A DNA stretch of 64,000 nt from JANMDU01 sp031418715 (GTDB taxonomy: Bacteria > Pseudomonadota > Gammaproteobacteria > Burkholderiales > Burkholderiaceae_C), in assembly GCA_031418715.1 (NCBI GenBank), contig JANOJL010000051.1, positions 1-64,000 on the forward strand, written 5' to 3'. Every line of letters begins with the position of its first letter. Positions within the stretch are counted from its first letter, which is position 1. Below, piece after piece: positions 16,939-26,268 of the stretch. Position numbers and translations under genes: made by a program. The notes beneath the pieces were generated by a model. That model was not told the origin of the DNA, searched no databases, and was given only the letters and a program-made list of their open reading frames with translations.

Positions 16939-17541
16939 GTGAATAAATCCATCTACCTCGCCTCCCAAAGCCCACGCCGTGCGCAGCTTCTTGAATTGCT
17001 GGGGGTTCGATATGAATTGCTCTTGCCAAGTAGAGAAGAAGATGCTGAAGGTATTGAGGTGGCTTTGAAGAATGAAGCACCTAAGGCTTATGTGGTGCGG
17101 GTGACGGGGTTGAAGTTGGATGCTGCAATTGAAAGAATGAAGCGGCGTGGTTTGCCACCGCGAGCTGTCATTTGCTCAGACACGACAGTGGCTTTGGAGC
17201 GCACGATTTACGGAAAGCCTGAGAGCGAGGCAGACGCAGTACGGATGTTGACTGTACTCAGCGGCAAGACGCATCGTGTGTTCACGGCGGTGGCTTTGCA
17301 AAGCGGCAAGAAACGCGTGCAGGCACTGTCTGTTTCCAAGGTGACGTTTGCGGAGATGACCCAAAAGCAGATCAAGGCGTATGTGGCCAGCGGCGAGCCG
17401 ATGGGCAAGGCAGGGGCTTATGCAATTCAGGGCAAGGCGGCGGCACATGTTTCGCACATCAGCGGGAGCTACAGCAGCATCATGGGGCTACCGATGCATG
17501 AGACGGCTACACTCCTTCGAGAATTGAACCTCTTGAAGTAG
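16939..17541 (+). CDS. maf: Maf family nucleotide pyrophosphatase
   Basis: 200 residues from GTG 16939, five nucleotides past the rlmH stop. Maf proteins hydrolyse dTTP/UTP or modified nucleotides to monophosphates. Motifs: S-Q-S-P-R-R-A-Q-L-L near the N-terminus, C-S-D-T-T-V-A-L near 75, and G-A-Y-A-I-Q-G-K-A-A-A-H near 155. The last is typical of the YhdE-type (dTTP/UTP) subgroup. It belongs to the rsfS-rlmH-maf-rng block. Confidence 0.93.
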   Translation: MNKSIYLASQSPRRAQLLELLGVRYELLLPSREEDAEGIEVALKNEAPKAYVVRVTGLKLDAAIERMKRRGLPPRAVICSDTTVALERTIYGKPESEADAVRMLTVLSGKTHRVFTAVALQSGKKRVQALSVSKVTFAEMTQKQIKAYVASGEPMGKAGAYAIQGKAAAHVSHISGSYSSIMGLPMHETATLLRELNLLK

Positions 17542-17550
17542 TCAAACCGC

Positions 17551-19068
17551 ATGCAACACGACATCCTTATCAACTGGAGCCCGCAGGAGACGCGCGTGGC
17601 CATCATCGAACATGGTGCTTTGCAGGAGCTGCATATTGAGCGCAATCGCGAGCGCGGCTTGGTGGGCAATGTGTATTTGGGCAAGGTGGCGCGGGTGTTG
17701 CCGGGTATGCAATCGGCCTTCATTGACATGGGGCTGGAGCGCGCTGCGTTTTTACACGTGGCCGATTTGGCCAGCTCGGTGCATGCGCGTTATGCAGACA
17801 ATGCGCCACGTAATTCAACGCACAATGCAACGCCGCCAGCCAGCGTGATTCCCATTGAAAAGCAGGTCTTTGAAGGCCAAGTAATCATGGTGCAGGTGAT
17901 CAAAGATCCGATTGGCTCCAAAGGCGCGCGGCTTTCTAGCCAGATCAGTTTGGCTGGGCGGCAACTGGTGTTTTTGCCGCAGGATGATCACATTGGTATT
18001 TCGCAAAAGATTTCCCCCGAGCAGCGAGAGAGTTTGCGCTCGCGAGTGCAAAAGCTCTGGGATACGCATGCAGCGCAAGAGCAATTCAAAGGTGGCGGTT
18101 TCATCTTACGCACCAATGCAGAAGAGGCGAGCGATGCTGAACTGCAAGATGATATGGCTTACTTGCTCAAGGCCTGGCAACGTATCAAACTAAGCGCCAC
18201 CAAGCTGCCCGCGCAATCTATTTTGCACACCGATGCCACTCTTTTGCAGCGAGTCTTGCGTGACATGGCTAGCGACGAGACGCAAACCATTCGCATCGAT
18301 TCGCGCGAGCAATTCAATACGCTCATGGATTACGGCAACGAATTCATGCCGCATGCCGCTGCCAAATTACAGCTCTATAAAGGCGAGCGGCCGATTTTTG
18401 ATTTGTTCAATGTGGATGAGGAAGTGGCCAAAGCGATGGAGCGGCGCGTGGAGCTGAAATCGGGCGGCTATTTGATCATCGATCAAACCGAAGCGCTCAC
18501 CACGATTGACGTGAACACCGGCGGCTTCGTGGGTGCACGCAATTTTGACGATACGATTTTCAAGACCAATTTAGAAGCCGCAGGCGCGATGGCGCGGCAA
18601 CTGCGCTTGCGCAACCTAGGTGGCGTGATCATTGCTGACTTTATCGACATGATTCGCCAAGAGCACCGCGAGCAGGTCTTGGCGGAGCTCAATAAGCAGC
18701 TCGCACGCGACCGCACGAAGACGAATGCAGGCACGTTTTCGCCCCTCGGTTTGGTGGAAATGACGCGCAAACGCACCCGTGAATCGCTCGCTCACATCCT
18801 CTGCGAGCCATGCCCTGCTTGCCAAGGCAAGGGCAGCGTGAAAACGCCCCGATCAGTGGCTTACGACATCTTGCGCGAGATTTTGCGCGAGGCTAGGCAG
18901 TTCAACCCGAAGGAATTTCGCGTGATTGCAGCACCGCAGGTGATTGAGCTGTTTCTGGACGAAGAAAGTCAGCATTTGGCGGGGCTGTCTGACTTTATTG
19001 GCAAGCCGATTTCACTGCAATCTGAGAGCACGATGGTGCAGGAAATGTACGATATTGTGTTGATGTAA
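17551..19068 (+). CDS. rng: ribonuclease G
   Basis: 505 residues, typical of RNase G rather than the longer RNase E. It is an endoribonuclease for 16S rRNA 5' maturation and mRNA decay. An S1-like domain is at about 35-125. Catalytic-domain motifs T-I-D-V-N-T-G-G-F-V-G (about 317) and G-G-V-I-I-A-D-F-I-D-M (about 354) carry the Mg-binding aspartates. The Zn-link motif C-P-A-C-Q-G-K-G is near 420. The stop codon is 2 nt before a dispersed repeat copy. Confidence 0.96.
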   Translation: MQHDILINWSPQETRVAIIEHGALQELHIERNRERGLVGNVYLGKVARVLPGMQSAFIDMGLERAAFLHVADLASSVHARYADNAPRNSTHNATPPASVIPIEKQVFEGQVIMVQVIKDPIGSKGARLSSQISLAGRQLVFLPQDDHIGISQKISPEQRESLRSRVQKLWDTHAAQEQFKGGGFILRTNAEEASDAELQDDMAYLLKAWQRIKLSATKLPAQSILHTDATLLQRVLRDMASDETQTIRIDSREQFNTLMDYGNEFMPHAAAKLQLYKGERPIFDLFNVDEEVAKAMERRVELKSGGYLIIDQTEALTTIDVNTGGFVGARNFDDTIFKTNLEAAGAMARQLRLRNLGGVIIADFIDMIRQEHREQVLAELNKQLARDRTKTNAGTFSPLGLVEMTRKRTRESLAHILCEPCPACQGKGSVKTPRSVAYDILREILREARQFNPKEFRVIAAPQVIELFLDEESQHLAGLSDFIGKPISLQSESTMVQEMYDIVLM

Positions 19069-19070
19069 AT

Positions 19071-19135
19071 GCTATTAATTAGATAGCAACTTGCGCATGA
19101 TATATAACGGTTAAAGCCCAATTAAGCTAAAATTA
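19071..19135 (+). repeat. dispersed repeat between rng and the GlcG-like gene
   Basis: GCTATTAATTAGATAGC, then TTGCGCA, ATATAACGG and an AAAATTA end. It begins 2 nt after the rng stop. Its last three bases are, on the minus strand, the TAA stop of the GlcG-like gene. Confidence 0.85.
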
Positions 19136-19540
19136 CAAGCCGATAGCAGTAATTCCAGCCTTGGCAATCTGCGCATCTTCGCTAGATTTCACACCGCTCA
19201 CACCCACCGCGCCGATCACCTGACCGTCTTTCACGATCGGCACGCCGCCTTCCAGCATGCCGTGAATCGCAGGGGCGCTCAGGAAGCTCGTGCGGCCTTG
19301 GTTGATAATGTCTTCGTAAATCTTGCTTTCGCGGCGGCCTAAGGCGGCCGTATGAGCCTTGGCGGGCGCAATATGCGACGAAATCGCGGCCACGCCATCT
19401 AAGCGCTGCAAACCCAGCAAATGGCCACCATCGTCCACCACGGCAATCGTCACCGGCCAGTTGTTCTTCAAAGCCTCGGTTTCGCAAGCCGCGAGAATAG
19501 TTTTAACGTCAGCTGCTTCGAGCACGGATTTGGTTTTCAT
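19133..19540 (-). CDS. GlcG/HbpS family heme-binding-like protein
   Basis: 135 residues, usual size for the family. Motifs: PVTIAVVDDGGHLLGLQRLDG at about 29-50, A-K-A-H-T-A-A-L-G-R near 60-69, and G-G-V-P-I-V-K-D-G-Q-V-I-G-A-V-G-V-S-G near 97-115. Members have been linked to heme binding, oxidative stress or glycolate loci; no such partner is adjacent. No signal peptide is seen, so it is probably cytoplasmic. The stop codon comes from the neighbouring repeat. Confidence 0.85.
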   Translation of the reverse strand: MKTKSVLEAADVKTILAACETEALKNNWPVTIAVVDDGGHLLGLQRLDGVAAISSHIAPAKAHTAALGRRESKIYEDIINQGRTSFLSAPAIHGMLEGGVPIVKDGQVIGAVGVSGVKSSEDAQIAKAGITAIGL

Positions 19541-19743
19541 CAGGGATTCCAGTTTTGTCTAAGATTTCAAAGATCACGAGCATAACCGCTGCTTGGCTGG
19601 GTTTTGGGAGGCTTGAAGTCAAAAGTATCCATACAAAAAGTAGGAGACGAAGCTATTGAATGGCAGTTGCCACACGCCAAGCTTCTTTTATTCTAAAATC
19701 TTCCCACGCTGCATGTTTCATAGCAGTTTGAAGGAGTATTTTC

Positions 19744-20430
19744 ATGAATGAACAAATTATCATGCAACCTGGTGTCGCTCTAGGTTCGGTCGAAAGAAAT
19801 CGCGTTTTACGCAATACCTATTGGTTGCTGGCGCTGAGCCTAATTCCTACTGTGCTCGGAGCATGGCTGGGCGTAGCCACCGGCATCACCCGTGGCTTGA
19901 CTGGCTTCACAGGCCTGATCGTCTTTATGGGCGGTGCGTTTGCCTTCATCTACGCGATTGAAAAGACAAAAAATTCAGCCATGGGTGTGCCCGTATTATT
20001 GGCGTTTACGTTTTTCATGGGCCTCATGCTCGCGCGATTGCTCTCGATGGTCTTGGGCTTCAAAAACGGTAGTGAACTGATCATGACCGCTTTTGCTGGA
20101 ACAGCAGGCGTGTTTTTCGTGATGGCTTCTCTCGCCAGCGTGATCAAGCGTGATCTCTCGGGCATGGGCAAATGGCTCTTTGTCGGAGCTTTGGCAGTGA
20201 TGGTCGGCAGCATCATCAATGTTTTCATCGGCTCCACCATGGGCATGGCCGTGATCAGTGTGATGTGCATCGGCATTTTCTCTGCTTACATGCTCTATGA
20301 CCTGAAGCGAATCATGGATGGCGGTGAGACCAACTACATCAGCGCCACCTTGGCTCTGTACATGGACATCTTCAACGTTTTCCAAAGCTTGCTAGCCTTG
20401 CTAGGCATCTTTGGCGGCGACCGCGAATGA
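19744..20430 (+). CDS. Bax inhibitor-1/YccA family membrane protein
   Basis: 228 residues with seven hydrophobic segments, as in TMBIM/BI-1 proteins. YccA-type members bind and modulate the FtsH protease at the inner membrane; calcium-leak activity is reported for some relatives. Late signatures are L-Y-D-L-K-R-I-M-D-G-G-E-T-N-Y-I near 187-202 and the terminal F-Q-S-L-L-A-L-L-G-I-F-G. AAGGAG lies 8 nt before ATG 19744. A strong terminator follows 20 bp after the stop. Confidence 0.92.
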   Translation: MNEQIIMQPGVALGSVERNRVLRNTYWLLALSLIPTVLGAWLGVATGITRGLTGFTGLIVFMGGAFAFIYAIEKTKNSAMGVPVLLAFTFFMGLMLARLLSMVLGFKNGSELIMTAFAGTAGVFFVMASLASVIKRDLSGMGKWLFVGALAVMVGSIINVFIGSTMGMAVISVMCIGIFSAYMLYDLKRIMDGGETNYISATLALYMDIFNVFQSLLALLGIFGGDRE

Positions 20431-20450
20431 TGGCTCATTGAAGCGGACAC

Positions 20451-20478
20451 AAAAAAAGCGCCCGAGGGCGCTTTTTTT
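20451..20478. terminator. bidirectional rho-independent terminator
   Basis: A7 - GCGCC - CGAG - GGCGC - T7, a perfect hairpin with A and T tracts on both sides. It lies between convergent genes (BI-1 and the Ala-rich lipoprotein) and can end both. Confidence 0.93.
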
Positions 20479-20501
20479 ATGGAGAAGAAAACCCTAATGG
20501 C

Positions 20502-20870
20502 TTATTTCTTTGGCTCAACAGCCTTCTTAGCGGCGTCAGCAGCAGCCATACCCGCAGCCTTGGCAGCATCAGCAGCGCCAGCGCCAGTAGCAACAGCACC
20601 TTTTGCAGCGTCAGCAGCAGCGCCGACGGCGGCACCAGCGGCAGCGCCAGCAGCAGCTTTAGCAGCATCAGCAGCGGAGCCAACGGCAGCACCAGCAGCA
20701 GAGGCGGCACCGGCGGCAGCAGAAGCAGCCACAGCAGCGGCTTCAGCCACAGGAGCAGCTGCGGGAGCAGCAACAGGAGCTGGTGCAGGAGCAGCAGCTT
20801 CTTCTTTTTTGCCGCAAGCTGCCAAAGCAACAGCAGCCATCAACGAGGCCAAAACGAGGGTCTTTTTCAT
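20502..20870 (-). CDS. alanine-rich lipoprotein, low complexity
   Basis: 122 residues. A lipoprotein signal with lipobox L-A-A-C at about 16-19 is followed by G-K-K-E-E, then about 90 residues made mostly of Ala with Gly, Val, Asp and Lys in loosely repeated A-A-D-A-A-K-A-A-A-G-A-A units. It ends V-E-P-K-K. The repeats suggest an amphipathic helical rod anchored in a membrane. I do not recognise a specific family. The coding frame is supported by the signal peptide and by the terminator 24 bp downstream. The + strand long frames through the same DNA are compositional shadows. Confidence 0.75.
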   Translation of the reverse strand: MKKTLVLASLMAAVALAACGKKEEAAAPAPAPVAAPAAAPVAEAAAVAASAAAGAASAAGAAVGSAADAAKAAAGAAAGAAVGAAADAAKGAVATGAGAADAAKAAGMAAADAAKKAVEPKK

Positions 20871-21214
20871 GAGTAGTCCTTATGTGGATTGAGAAAACAA
20901 TTTCCGGAAATTGCCAAAGTCATTGTTAACCTTGACGTTTGTCAAGCTGGCTTGCACCAACTTGACGGTTTGCACACAAGGCACTCGAGCTCCCTGCGCA
21001 CAACCCAGAATTATAGCTCGCGCCTGAATGCTTTTGCAAAAATGCGTAGCAAACATGCCTGTAAGTACGGGGCTCTTTCTGAAGTAGCGGCGATTAGTTT
21101 TGCATTTCATCGATCAAGCGCATGAACCTTGGGGCTTGGCTTGCCTTAAAATCGACATTAACGATTTGCGCTGTGTTGTGTTGCATGGCGAGTTAATTTT
21201 TTATAGTAGCTGCC
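20871..21214. other. non-coding stretch between the Ala-rich lipoprotein and ispB
   Basis: 344 bp with no credible gene. It holds a likely minus-strand promoter for the lipoprotein and an AT-rich segment at 21195-21208 (TTTTTTATAGTAGCTGC) that faintly resembles a fragment of the dispersed repeat. No ispB promoter stood out. Confidence 0.6.
21010..21039 (-). promoter_or_regulatory. candidate sigma-70 promoter for the Ala-rich lipoprotein
   Basis: Minus-strand TTGCAA (21039-21034), 18-nt spacer, then a perfect TATAAT (21015-21010). It would give a 5' leader of roughly 130 nt. Confidence 0.4.
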
Positions 21215-22222
21215 TTGTTGACCCTCGCCCGACCCGCCTCTGATCCAGCTGATGCTTTGCTTGCCCTGATTGCGCAAGATATGGCGCAGGTTGATGCCGT
21301 GATTGCTCGGCGACTCGCCTCTGATGTGCCATTGGTGGGTCAAATCAGCAACTACATCATTTCCGCTGGTGGCAAACGACTTCGCCCAGCGCTTTTGTTG
21401 CTGATGAGTGGCGCACTTGGATACACACATTCGCGCAAATACCAATTGGCAGCAGTGGTGGAGTTCATCCATACGGCGACCTTGCTGCATGACGACGTGG
21501 TTGATGAGTCGACATTGCGACGAGGCCGGCCCACATCCAACGAGACTTTTGGAAATGCGGCTAGCGTGTTGGTGGGTGATTTTCTGTATTCACGCGCTTT
21601 TCAGATGATGGTGGAATGCGGGTCGATGCGCGTGATGTCTATTCTTGCGGAGGCAACGAATGTAATTGCTGAAGGCGAAGTCTTACAGTTGATGAACATG
21701 CATGACGCATCGTTGGGTGAGGCTGCCTATCTCAGCGTGATTCGCTCCAAAACGGCTAAGCTGTTCGAAGCCAGTGCGCGCTTGGCTGCTGTGTTGTCAG
21801 ATTCGAACGCAGCGATTGAGGAGGCCTGCGCTAGCTACGGCCAAGCCTTGGGGACGGCTTTCCAAGTGATTGACGATGCGTTGGACTACGAGGGCGATGC
21901 CTCGCGCATGGGAAAAAACTTAGGCGACGACCTGCGCGAAGGCAAGGTCACGCTGCCGCTGATCGTGGCCATGCAACGCGCCACACCTGCAGAGGCTGCT
22001 GTCATACGTCAGGCTATTGAGCAGCTCGACACGGGTCAACAAGAGCAGCAATTAGAGGCCATCGTGGCTATCATGCGTCGTACCGAAGCTCTGCAGGCAA
22101 CGCACGCCGCCGCCAAAGTAGAGAGCGAGCGTGCAGTTGCAGCCTTGCAGAGCCTTCCAGACTCAACGTATAAGACAGCGCTATTACATTTGGCTCATCT
22201 ATCCATAGCCAGAATAGCCTGA
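21215..22222 (+). CDS. ispB: octaprenyl diphosphate synthase-type polyprenyl synthetase
   Basis: 335 residues from TTG 21215. It extends farnesyl diphosphate with isopentenyl units to make the side chain of ubiquinone. Both aspartate-rich motifs are present: L-L-H-D-D-V-V-D near 90 and Q-V-I-D-D-A-L-D-Y near 220, with GGKRLRPALLLL near 50. No ATG precedes the conserved region, so a non-ATG start is needed; the exact start is uncertain by a few codons. Confidence 0.93.
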   Translation: MLTLARPASDPADALLALIAQDMAQVDAVIARRLASDVPLVGQISNYIISAGGKRLRPALLLLMSGALGYTHSRKYQLAAVVEFIHTATLLHDDVVDESTLRRGRPTSNETFGNAASVLVGDFLYSRAFQMMVECGSMRVMSILAEATNVIAEGEVLQLMNMHDASLGEAAYLSVIRSKTAKLFEASARLAAVLSDSNAAIEEACASYGQALGTAFQVIDDALDYEGDASRMGKNLGDDLREGKVTLPLIVAMQRATPAEAAVIRQAIEQLDTGQQEQQLEAIVAIMRRTEALQATHAAAKVESERAVAALQSLPDSTYKTALLHLAHLSIARIA

Positions 22223-22401
22223 CAGGCTGAATCCTCAGCGGACGCAAGGTGACACCGCTTATTTTGTCTCTTCTATGCTGGATTTGTGCCGTATTTGGCA
22301 TGTTAATGGTTGGTCTGGCGCTTGATGTGGTGTATTCTCGGGAAAGTATGCTTGTTCGGCAGCTCACATTTTTGGGCGGCGCAGGCAGCAGTGATTGATC
22401 T

Positions 22402-24141
22402 ATGGCTGTTGTTGACACTCCGCTTAACTCTCCTTCTACTTTGGCGTTGCCAGGCACGGCGCGTGCTTTGGTTATGGCCGGCAAGCTTGACCAGAAGAAA
22501 GCCGAAGACGTTTTTCGCAAGTCGCAATCATCCAAAAACAGTTTTATCGCCGAATTGATCAATTCGGGTGCAATTTCAGCTGCAGATCTAGCGCACACCA
22601 TGTCGGCGGCCTTTGCTTCGCCATTGATTGATTTAGATGCTGTTGATCCCCAGCGCTTGCCAAAGGGACTCATTGACAGCAAGCTGTGTCAAAGCCTGCG
22701 TGTGGTGGTGTTGGCCAAGCGGAACAATCGACTAATTCTGGCCACGGCGGATCCTTCTGACCAAACCACAGCTGAGAAAATCAAATTTGCCACTCAATCT
22801 GGTGCGGATTGGGTGATTGCGGAATACGACAAACTAACCAAATTGGTGGAGGCTACTGCCGTTTCTACTTCCGAGGCGTTGGATTCGATCATTGGCGCCC
22901 CAGGTGACTTTGAATTCGACGAATCTAGCATGGAGGCCGTGACAGAAGAGCAACAAGACACAGCCACCGATGTTGACGATGCGCCAGTTGTCAAATTTTT
23001 GCAAAAAATGCTTCTCGATGCTTACGGCATGCGTGCCTCTGATTTGCACTTTGAACCTTATGAACACACCTATCGCGTACGCTTTCGTATTGACGGAGAG
23101 TTGCGTGAAATCGCTTCGCCTCCTGTGTCGATCAAGGAAAAACTGGCTTCCCGGATCAAGGTGATCTCCAAGCTGGATATTTCAGAGAAGCGCATACCGC
23201 AAGATGGGCGCATGAAGCTGAAAGTAGGTGCAGATCGCGTGATCGATTTTCGCGTGAGTACTTTGCCCACGATGTTCGGCGAGAAGATCGTGATCCGTAT
23301 TCTCGATCCGTCTAGCGCTAAGCTGGGTATTGAGGCGCTGGGCTACGAGAAGGTTGAGAAAGACCGCATCATGGAGGCGATCAGCCGCCCATACGGCATG
23401 ATTTTGGTCACCGGGCCCACAGGTTCAGGTAAAACCGTCTCGCTCTACACTTGCTTGAATTTGATGAACAAGCCGGGCGTGAATATCGCCACGGCGGAAG
23501 ACCCGTGCGAGATCAACTTGCCTGGCGTGAATCAGGTCAACGTTAACGATCGTGCGGGTTTGACTTTCGCTGTCGCACTCAAATCTTTCCTGCGCCAAGA
23601 TCCCGATGTGATCATGGTCGGTGAGATTCGTGATCTGGAAACGGCAGATATCGCCATCAAGGCGGCGCAAACGGGTCACTTGGTTTTATCTACCCTGCAC
23701 ACCAACGATGCGCCGACGACGCTCACTCGCATGCGCAACATGGGGATAGCGCCATTCAATATCGCTTCCAGCGTGATATTGATCACTGCTCAGCGTTTGG
23801 CGCGTCGCTTGTGTGCAAATTGTAAGCAGCCAGCCGATATTCCTCAAGAAAATTTGATCCAAGCTGGCTTCAAAGAAGAAGATATTGATGGCAGCTGGAC
23901 ACCTTACAAGCCTGTGGGATGCTCCATGTGCAACAACGGCTACAAAGGGCGTGTGGGTGTGTATCAGGTGATGCCTATCGGTGATGACATGCAGCGCCTT
24001 ATTCTGGCCGATGCCAGCGCAATGGATATCGCCATTCAATCGCAAAAGGATGGTGTGCGCAGCCTGCGACAATCAGCCTTACACAAGGTCAAAACCGGTA
24101 TGACTTCGCTGGAAGAAGTCATCGCCGTGACCAATGAATAA
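22402..24141 (+). CDS. pilB: type IV pilus assembly ATPase PilB
   Basis: 579 residues, full length. This hexameric GspE/PilB ATPase drives pilus extension. An N-terminal MshEN/GspE-N domain is at about 1-150. Walker A G-P-T-G-S-G-K-T is near 340, the Asp box is near 360 (A-E-D-P-C-E-I), and Walker B V-G-E-I-R-D is near 405. A tetracysteine Zn motif (C-A-N-C ... C-S-M-C) is near 470-515, and YKGRVGVYQVMP follows it. It is first in the pilBCD block. Confidence 0.97.
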   Translation: MAVVDTPLNSPSTLALPGTARALVMAGKLDQKKAEDVFRKSQSSKNSFIAELINSGAISAADLAHTMSAAFASPLIDLDAVDPQRLPKGLIDSKLCQSLRVVVLAKRNNRLILATADPSDQTTAEKIKFATQSGADWVIAEYDKLTKLVEATAVSTSEALDSIIGAPGDFEFDESSMEAVTEEQQDTATDVDDAPVVKFLQKMLLDAYGMRASDLHFEPYEHTYRVRFRIDGELREIASPPVSIKEKLASRIKVISKLDISEKRIPQDGRMKLKVGADRVIDFRVSTLPTMFGEKIVIRILDPSSAKLGIEALGYEKVEKDRIMEAISRPYGMILVTGPTGSGKTVSLYTCLNLMNKPGVNIATAEDPCEINLPGVNQVNVNDRAGLTFAVALKSFLRQDPDVIMVGEIRDLETADIAIKAAQTGHLVLSTLHTNDAPTTLTRMRNMGIAPFNIASSVILITAQRLARRLCANCKQPADIPQENLIQAGFKEEDIDGSWTPYKPVGCSMCNNGYKGRVGVYQVMPIGDDMQRLILADASAMDIAIQSQKDGVRSLRQSALHKVKTGMTSLEEVIAVTNE

Positions 24142-24174
24142 CCGCAGCACCAGCTACATAGGACGGAGACTCGC

Positions 24175-25398
24175 ATGGCCACTGCAGCAAGCAAAAAATC
24201 AGAAGTCAAAGAAGTTGTCTTCGAATGGGAAGGTAAAGACCGCAACGGCAAAACCGTGCGCGGTGAGCAGCGTGCAGTCAGTGAAAATCAAGTCATGGCC
24301 TCACTGCGCAGGCAGGGCGTCATCCCTGGCAAGATCAAAAAACGCAGAATGCGGTCTGGCAAGCGGATCACGCCTAAAGACATGGCAATTTTCACACGCC
24401 AATTGGCGACCATGATGAAGGCCGGTGTGCCTTTGTTGCAAGCGTTTGATATTGTGGGTCGTGGGAACGCCAACCCTAGCGTCACGAAGTTGCTCAATGA
24501 TGTACGCACGGATGTGGAAACTGGCACCTCACTGTCGTCTGCATTTCGCAAGTATCCGATGCACTTTGACAACTTGTATTGCAATTTGGTGGAAGCGGGA
24601 GAGGCTGCAGGTATTCTAGAAAGCCTGTTGGATCGTTTGGCCACTTACATGGAAAAATCAGAAGCGATCAAATCCAAGATCAAATCCGCGCTGATGTACC
24701 CGATTGCGGTGGTTGTTGTGGCTTTCGTGGTGGTGTCGGTGATCATGATTTTTGTGATTCCTGCCTTCAAAAGCGTGTTTGCTAACTTCGGAGCTGATTT
24801 GCCAGGCCCAACTCTGTTTGTGATTGCGATAAGTGAATTCTTTGTTAAATGGTGGTGGCTCATTTTTGGCGGCATCGGTGGTGGTTTGTATTTTTTCATG
24901 CAGGCGTGGAAGCGCAACGAAAAGGTGCAGAGGGTGATGGATCGCTTGCTTCTGAAGCTGCCTGTGTTTGGTACTTTGATCGAAAAATCTTGCATCGCGC
25001 GCTGGACACGGACGCTAGCGACGATGTTTGCTGCGGGCGTTCCTTTGGTTGAGGCGCTAGATTCTGTGGGCGGCGCTTCGGGAAATTCGTTGTACATGGA
25101 CGCGACCTCGCGCATTCAGCAAGAAGTGTCCACGGGCACGTCGCTTACGGCGGCCATGCAAAACGCCAATTTATTCCCTTCGATGGTGATTCAAATGACG
25201 GCGATTGGTGAAGAGTCAGGCTCGATTGATCACATGCTGGGCAAGGCTGCTGATTTTTATGAGGCTGAGATTGATGACATGGTGGCGGGCCTGTCCAGTT
25301 TGATGGAGCCTATCATCATCGTGTTCCTGGGTACCATTGTGGGTGGCATCGTTGTCTCCATGTACCTGCCGATCTTCAAATTGGGCGCTGTGGTCTGA
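24175..25398 (+). CDS. pilC: type IV pilus inner-membrane platform protein PilC
   Basis: 407 residues with two GspF/T2SF domains (about 75-200 and 278-400) separated by hydrophobic segments, plus a third membrane span near the C-terminus. Typical motifs: F-T-R-Q-L-A-T-M-M-K-A-G-V-P-L near 65 and W-T-R-T-L-A-T-M-F-A-A-G-V-P-L near 278, each followed by E-A-G-E or I-G-E-E-S-G. It couples PilB to the pilus machine. Its TGA overlaps the pilD ATG by one base. Confidence 0.97.
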   Translation: MATAASKKSEVKEVVFEWEGKDRNGKTVRGEQRAVSENQVMASLRRQGVIPGKIKKRRMRSGKRITPKDMAIFTRQLATMMKAGVPLLQAFDIVGRGNANPSVTKLLNDVRTDVETGTSLSSAFRKYPMHFDNLYCNLVEAGEAAGILESLLDRLATYMEKSEAIKSKIKSALMYPIAVVVVAFVVVSVIMIFVIPAFKSVFANFGADLPGPTLFVIAISEFFVKWWWLIFGGIGGGLYFFMQAWKRNEKVQRVMDRLLLKLPVFGTLIEKSCIARWTRTLATMFAAGVPLVEALDSVGGASGNSLYMDATSRIQQEVSTGTSLTAAMQNANLFPSMVIQMTAIGEESGSIDHMLGKAADFYEAEIDDMVAGLSSLMEPIIIVFLGTIVGGIVVSMYLPIFKLGAVV

Positions 25399-26249
25399 TG
25401 GATTCTGTGGTCTGGCTGGAGGCATTGCCGGTGGCACTGCTAGGGCTGTTCATTGGCAGTTTTCTCAATGTGGTCATTCATCGCTTGCCCAAAATGCTGG
25501 AAGCGCAATGGGCAGCGGAATGTCACCAATTGATGCATTCCGAAGAGCCGCCGAAACAACAGGCGGTTTATAACCTGATGTTGCCGCGCTCAGCGTGTCC
25601 GCATTGCGGCCATCAAATTCGCTGGTATGAAAATTTTCCTGTGCTGAGCTACTTGGTGCTGGGTGGTAAGTGCTCGAATTGCAAAGCCAAGATCAGCATG
25701 CGCTACCCGGCAGTCGAAGTGCTCACGGGAGCCTTGTTTGCCTATTGTGCGTTGCGCTGGGGTTGGAGCTGGCAAACAGTGGCTTGGTGCACATTCTGCG
25801 CAGCCTTGGTGGCGCTGACCTTCATTGATTGGGATACGACTCTTTTGCCCGATGACATCACCTTGCCTCTGGTTTGGCTGGGATTGATCGTGGCTGCTCT
25901 GCGTTGGAATGCGGATGTGACACTTGTGAATGCTGTGTGGGGTGCTGTGGCAGGCTATCTATCGCTTTGGAGCGTGTATTGGCTTTTTAAGCTAGTGACA
26001 GGCAAAGAAGGTATGGGCTATGGCGATTTCAAACTCTTTGCTGCTCTGGGTGCTTGGTTCGGCTGGCAGGCACTGATTCCTATGATTTTGCTGGCTTCGT
26101 GCATTGGCGCGATTGTGGGCATCATCATGAAGCTCAACAGCGCATTGCGCGAGGGCGGCTATGTGCCCTTTGGGCCGTTTCTTGCCGGTGCGGGCGTGGT
26201 GGCTTTGATCTTTGGCCCGGCGAGTATTTTGAAAGCCATCGGGCTTTGA
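25398..26249 (+). CDS. pilD: prepilin peptidase/N-methyltransferase
   Basis: 283 residues, multi-span membrane protein. It cleaves the type III leader of prepilins and methylates the new N-terminus. The cytoplasmic tetracysteine domain is C-P-H-C ... C-S-N-C at about 67-97. The two catalytic aspartates are in F-I-D-W-D-T-T-L-L-P-D (about 147) and G-Y-G-D-F-K-L (about 206). No pilin gene is in the window. Confidence 0.97.
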   Translation: MDSVVWLEALPVALLGLFIGSFLNVVIHRLPKMLEAQWAAECHQLMHSEEPPKQQAVYNLMLPRSACPHCGHQIRWYENFPVLSYLVLGGKCSNCKAKISMRYPAVEVLTGALFAYCALRWGWSWQTVAWCTFCAALVALTFIDWDTTLLPDDITLPLVWLGLIVAALRWNADVTLVNAVWGAVAGYLSLWSVYWLFKLVTGKEGMGYGDFKLFAALGAWFGWQALIPMILLASCIGAIVGIIMKLNSALREGGYVPFGPFLAGAGVVALIFGPASILKAIGL

Positions 26250-26268
26250 TGTGCTGCGGTTGAAATCT

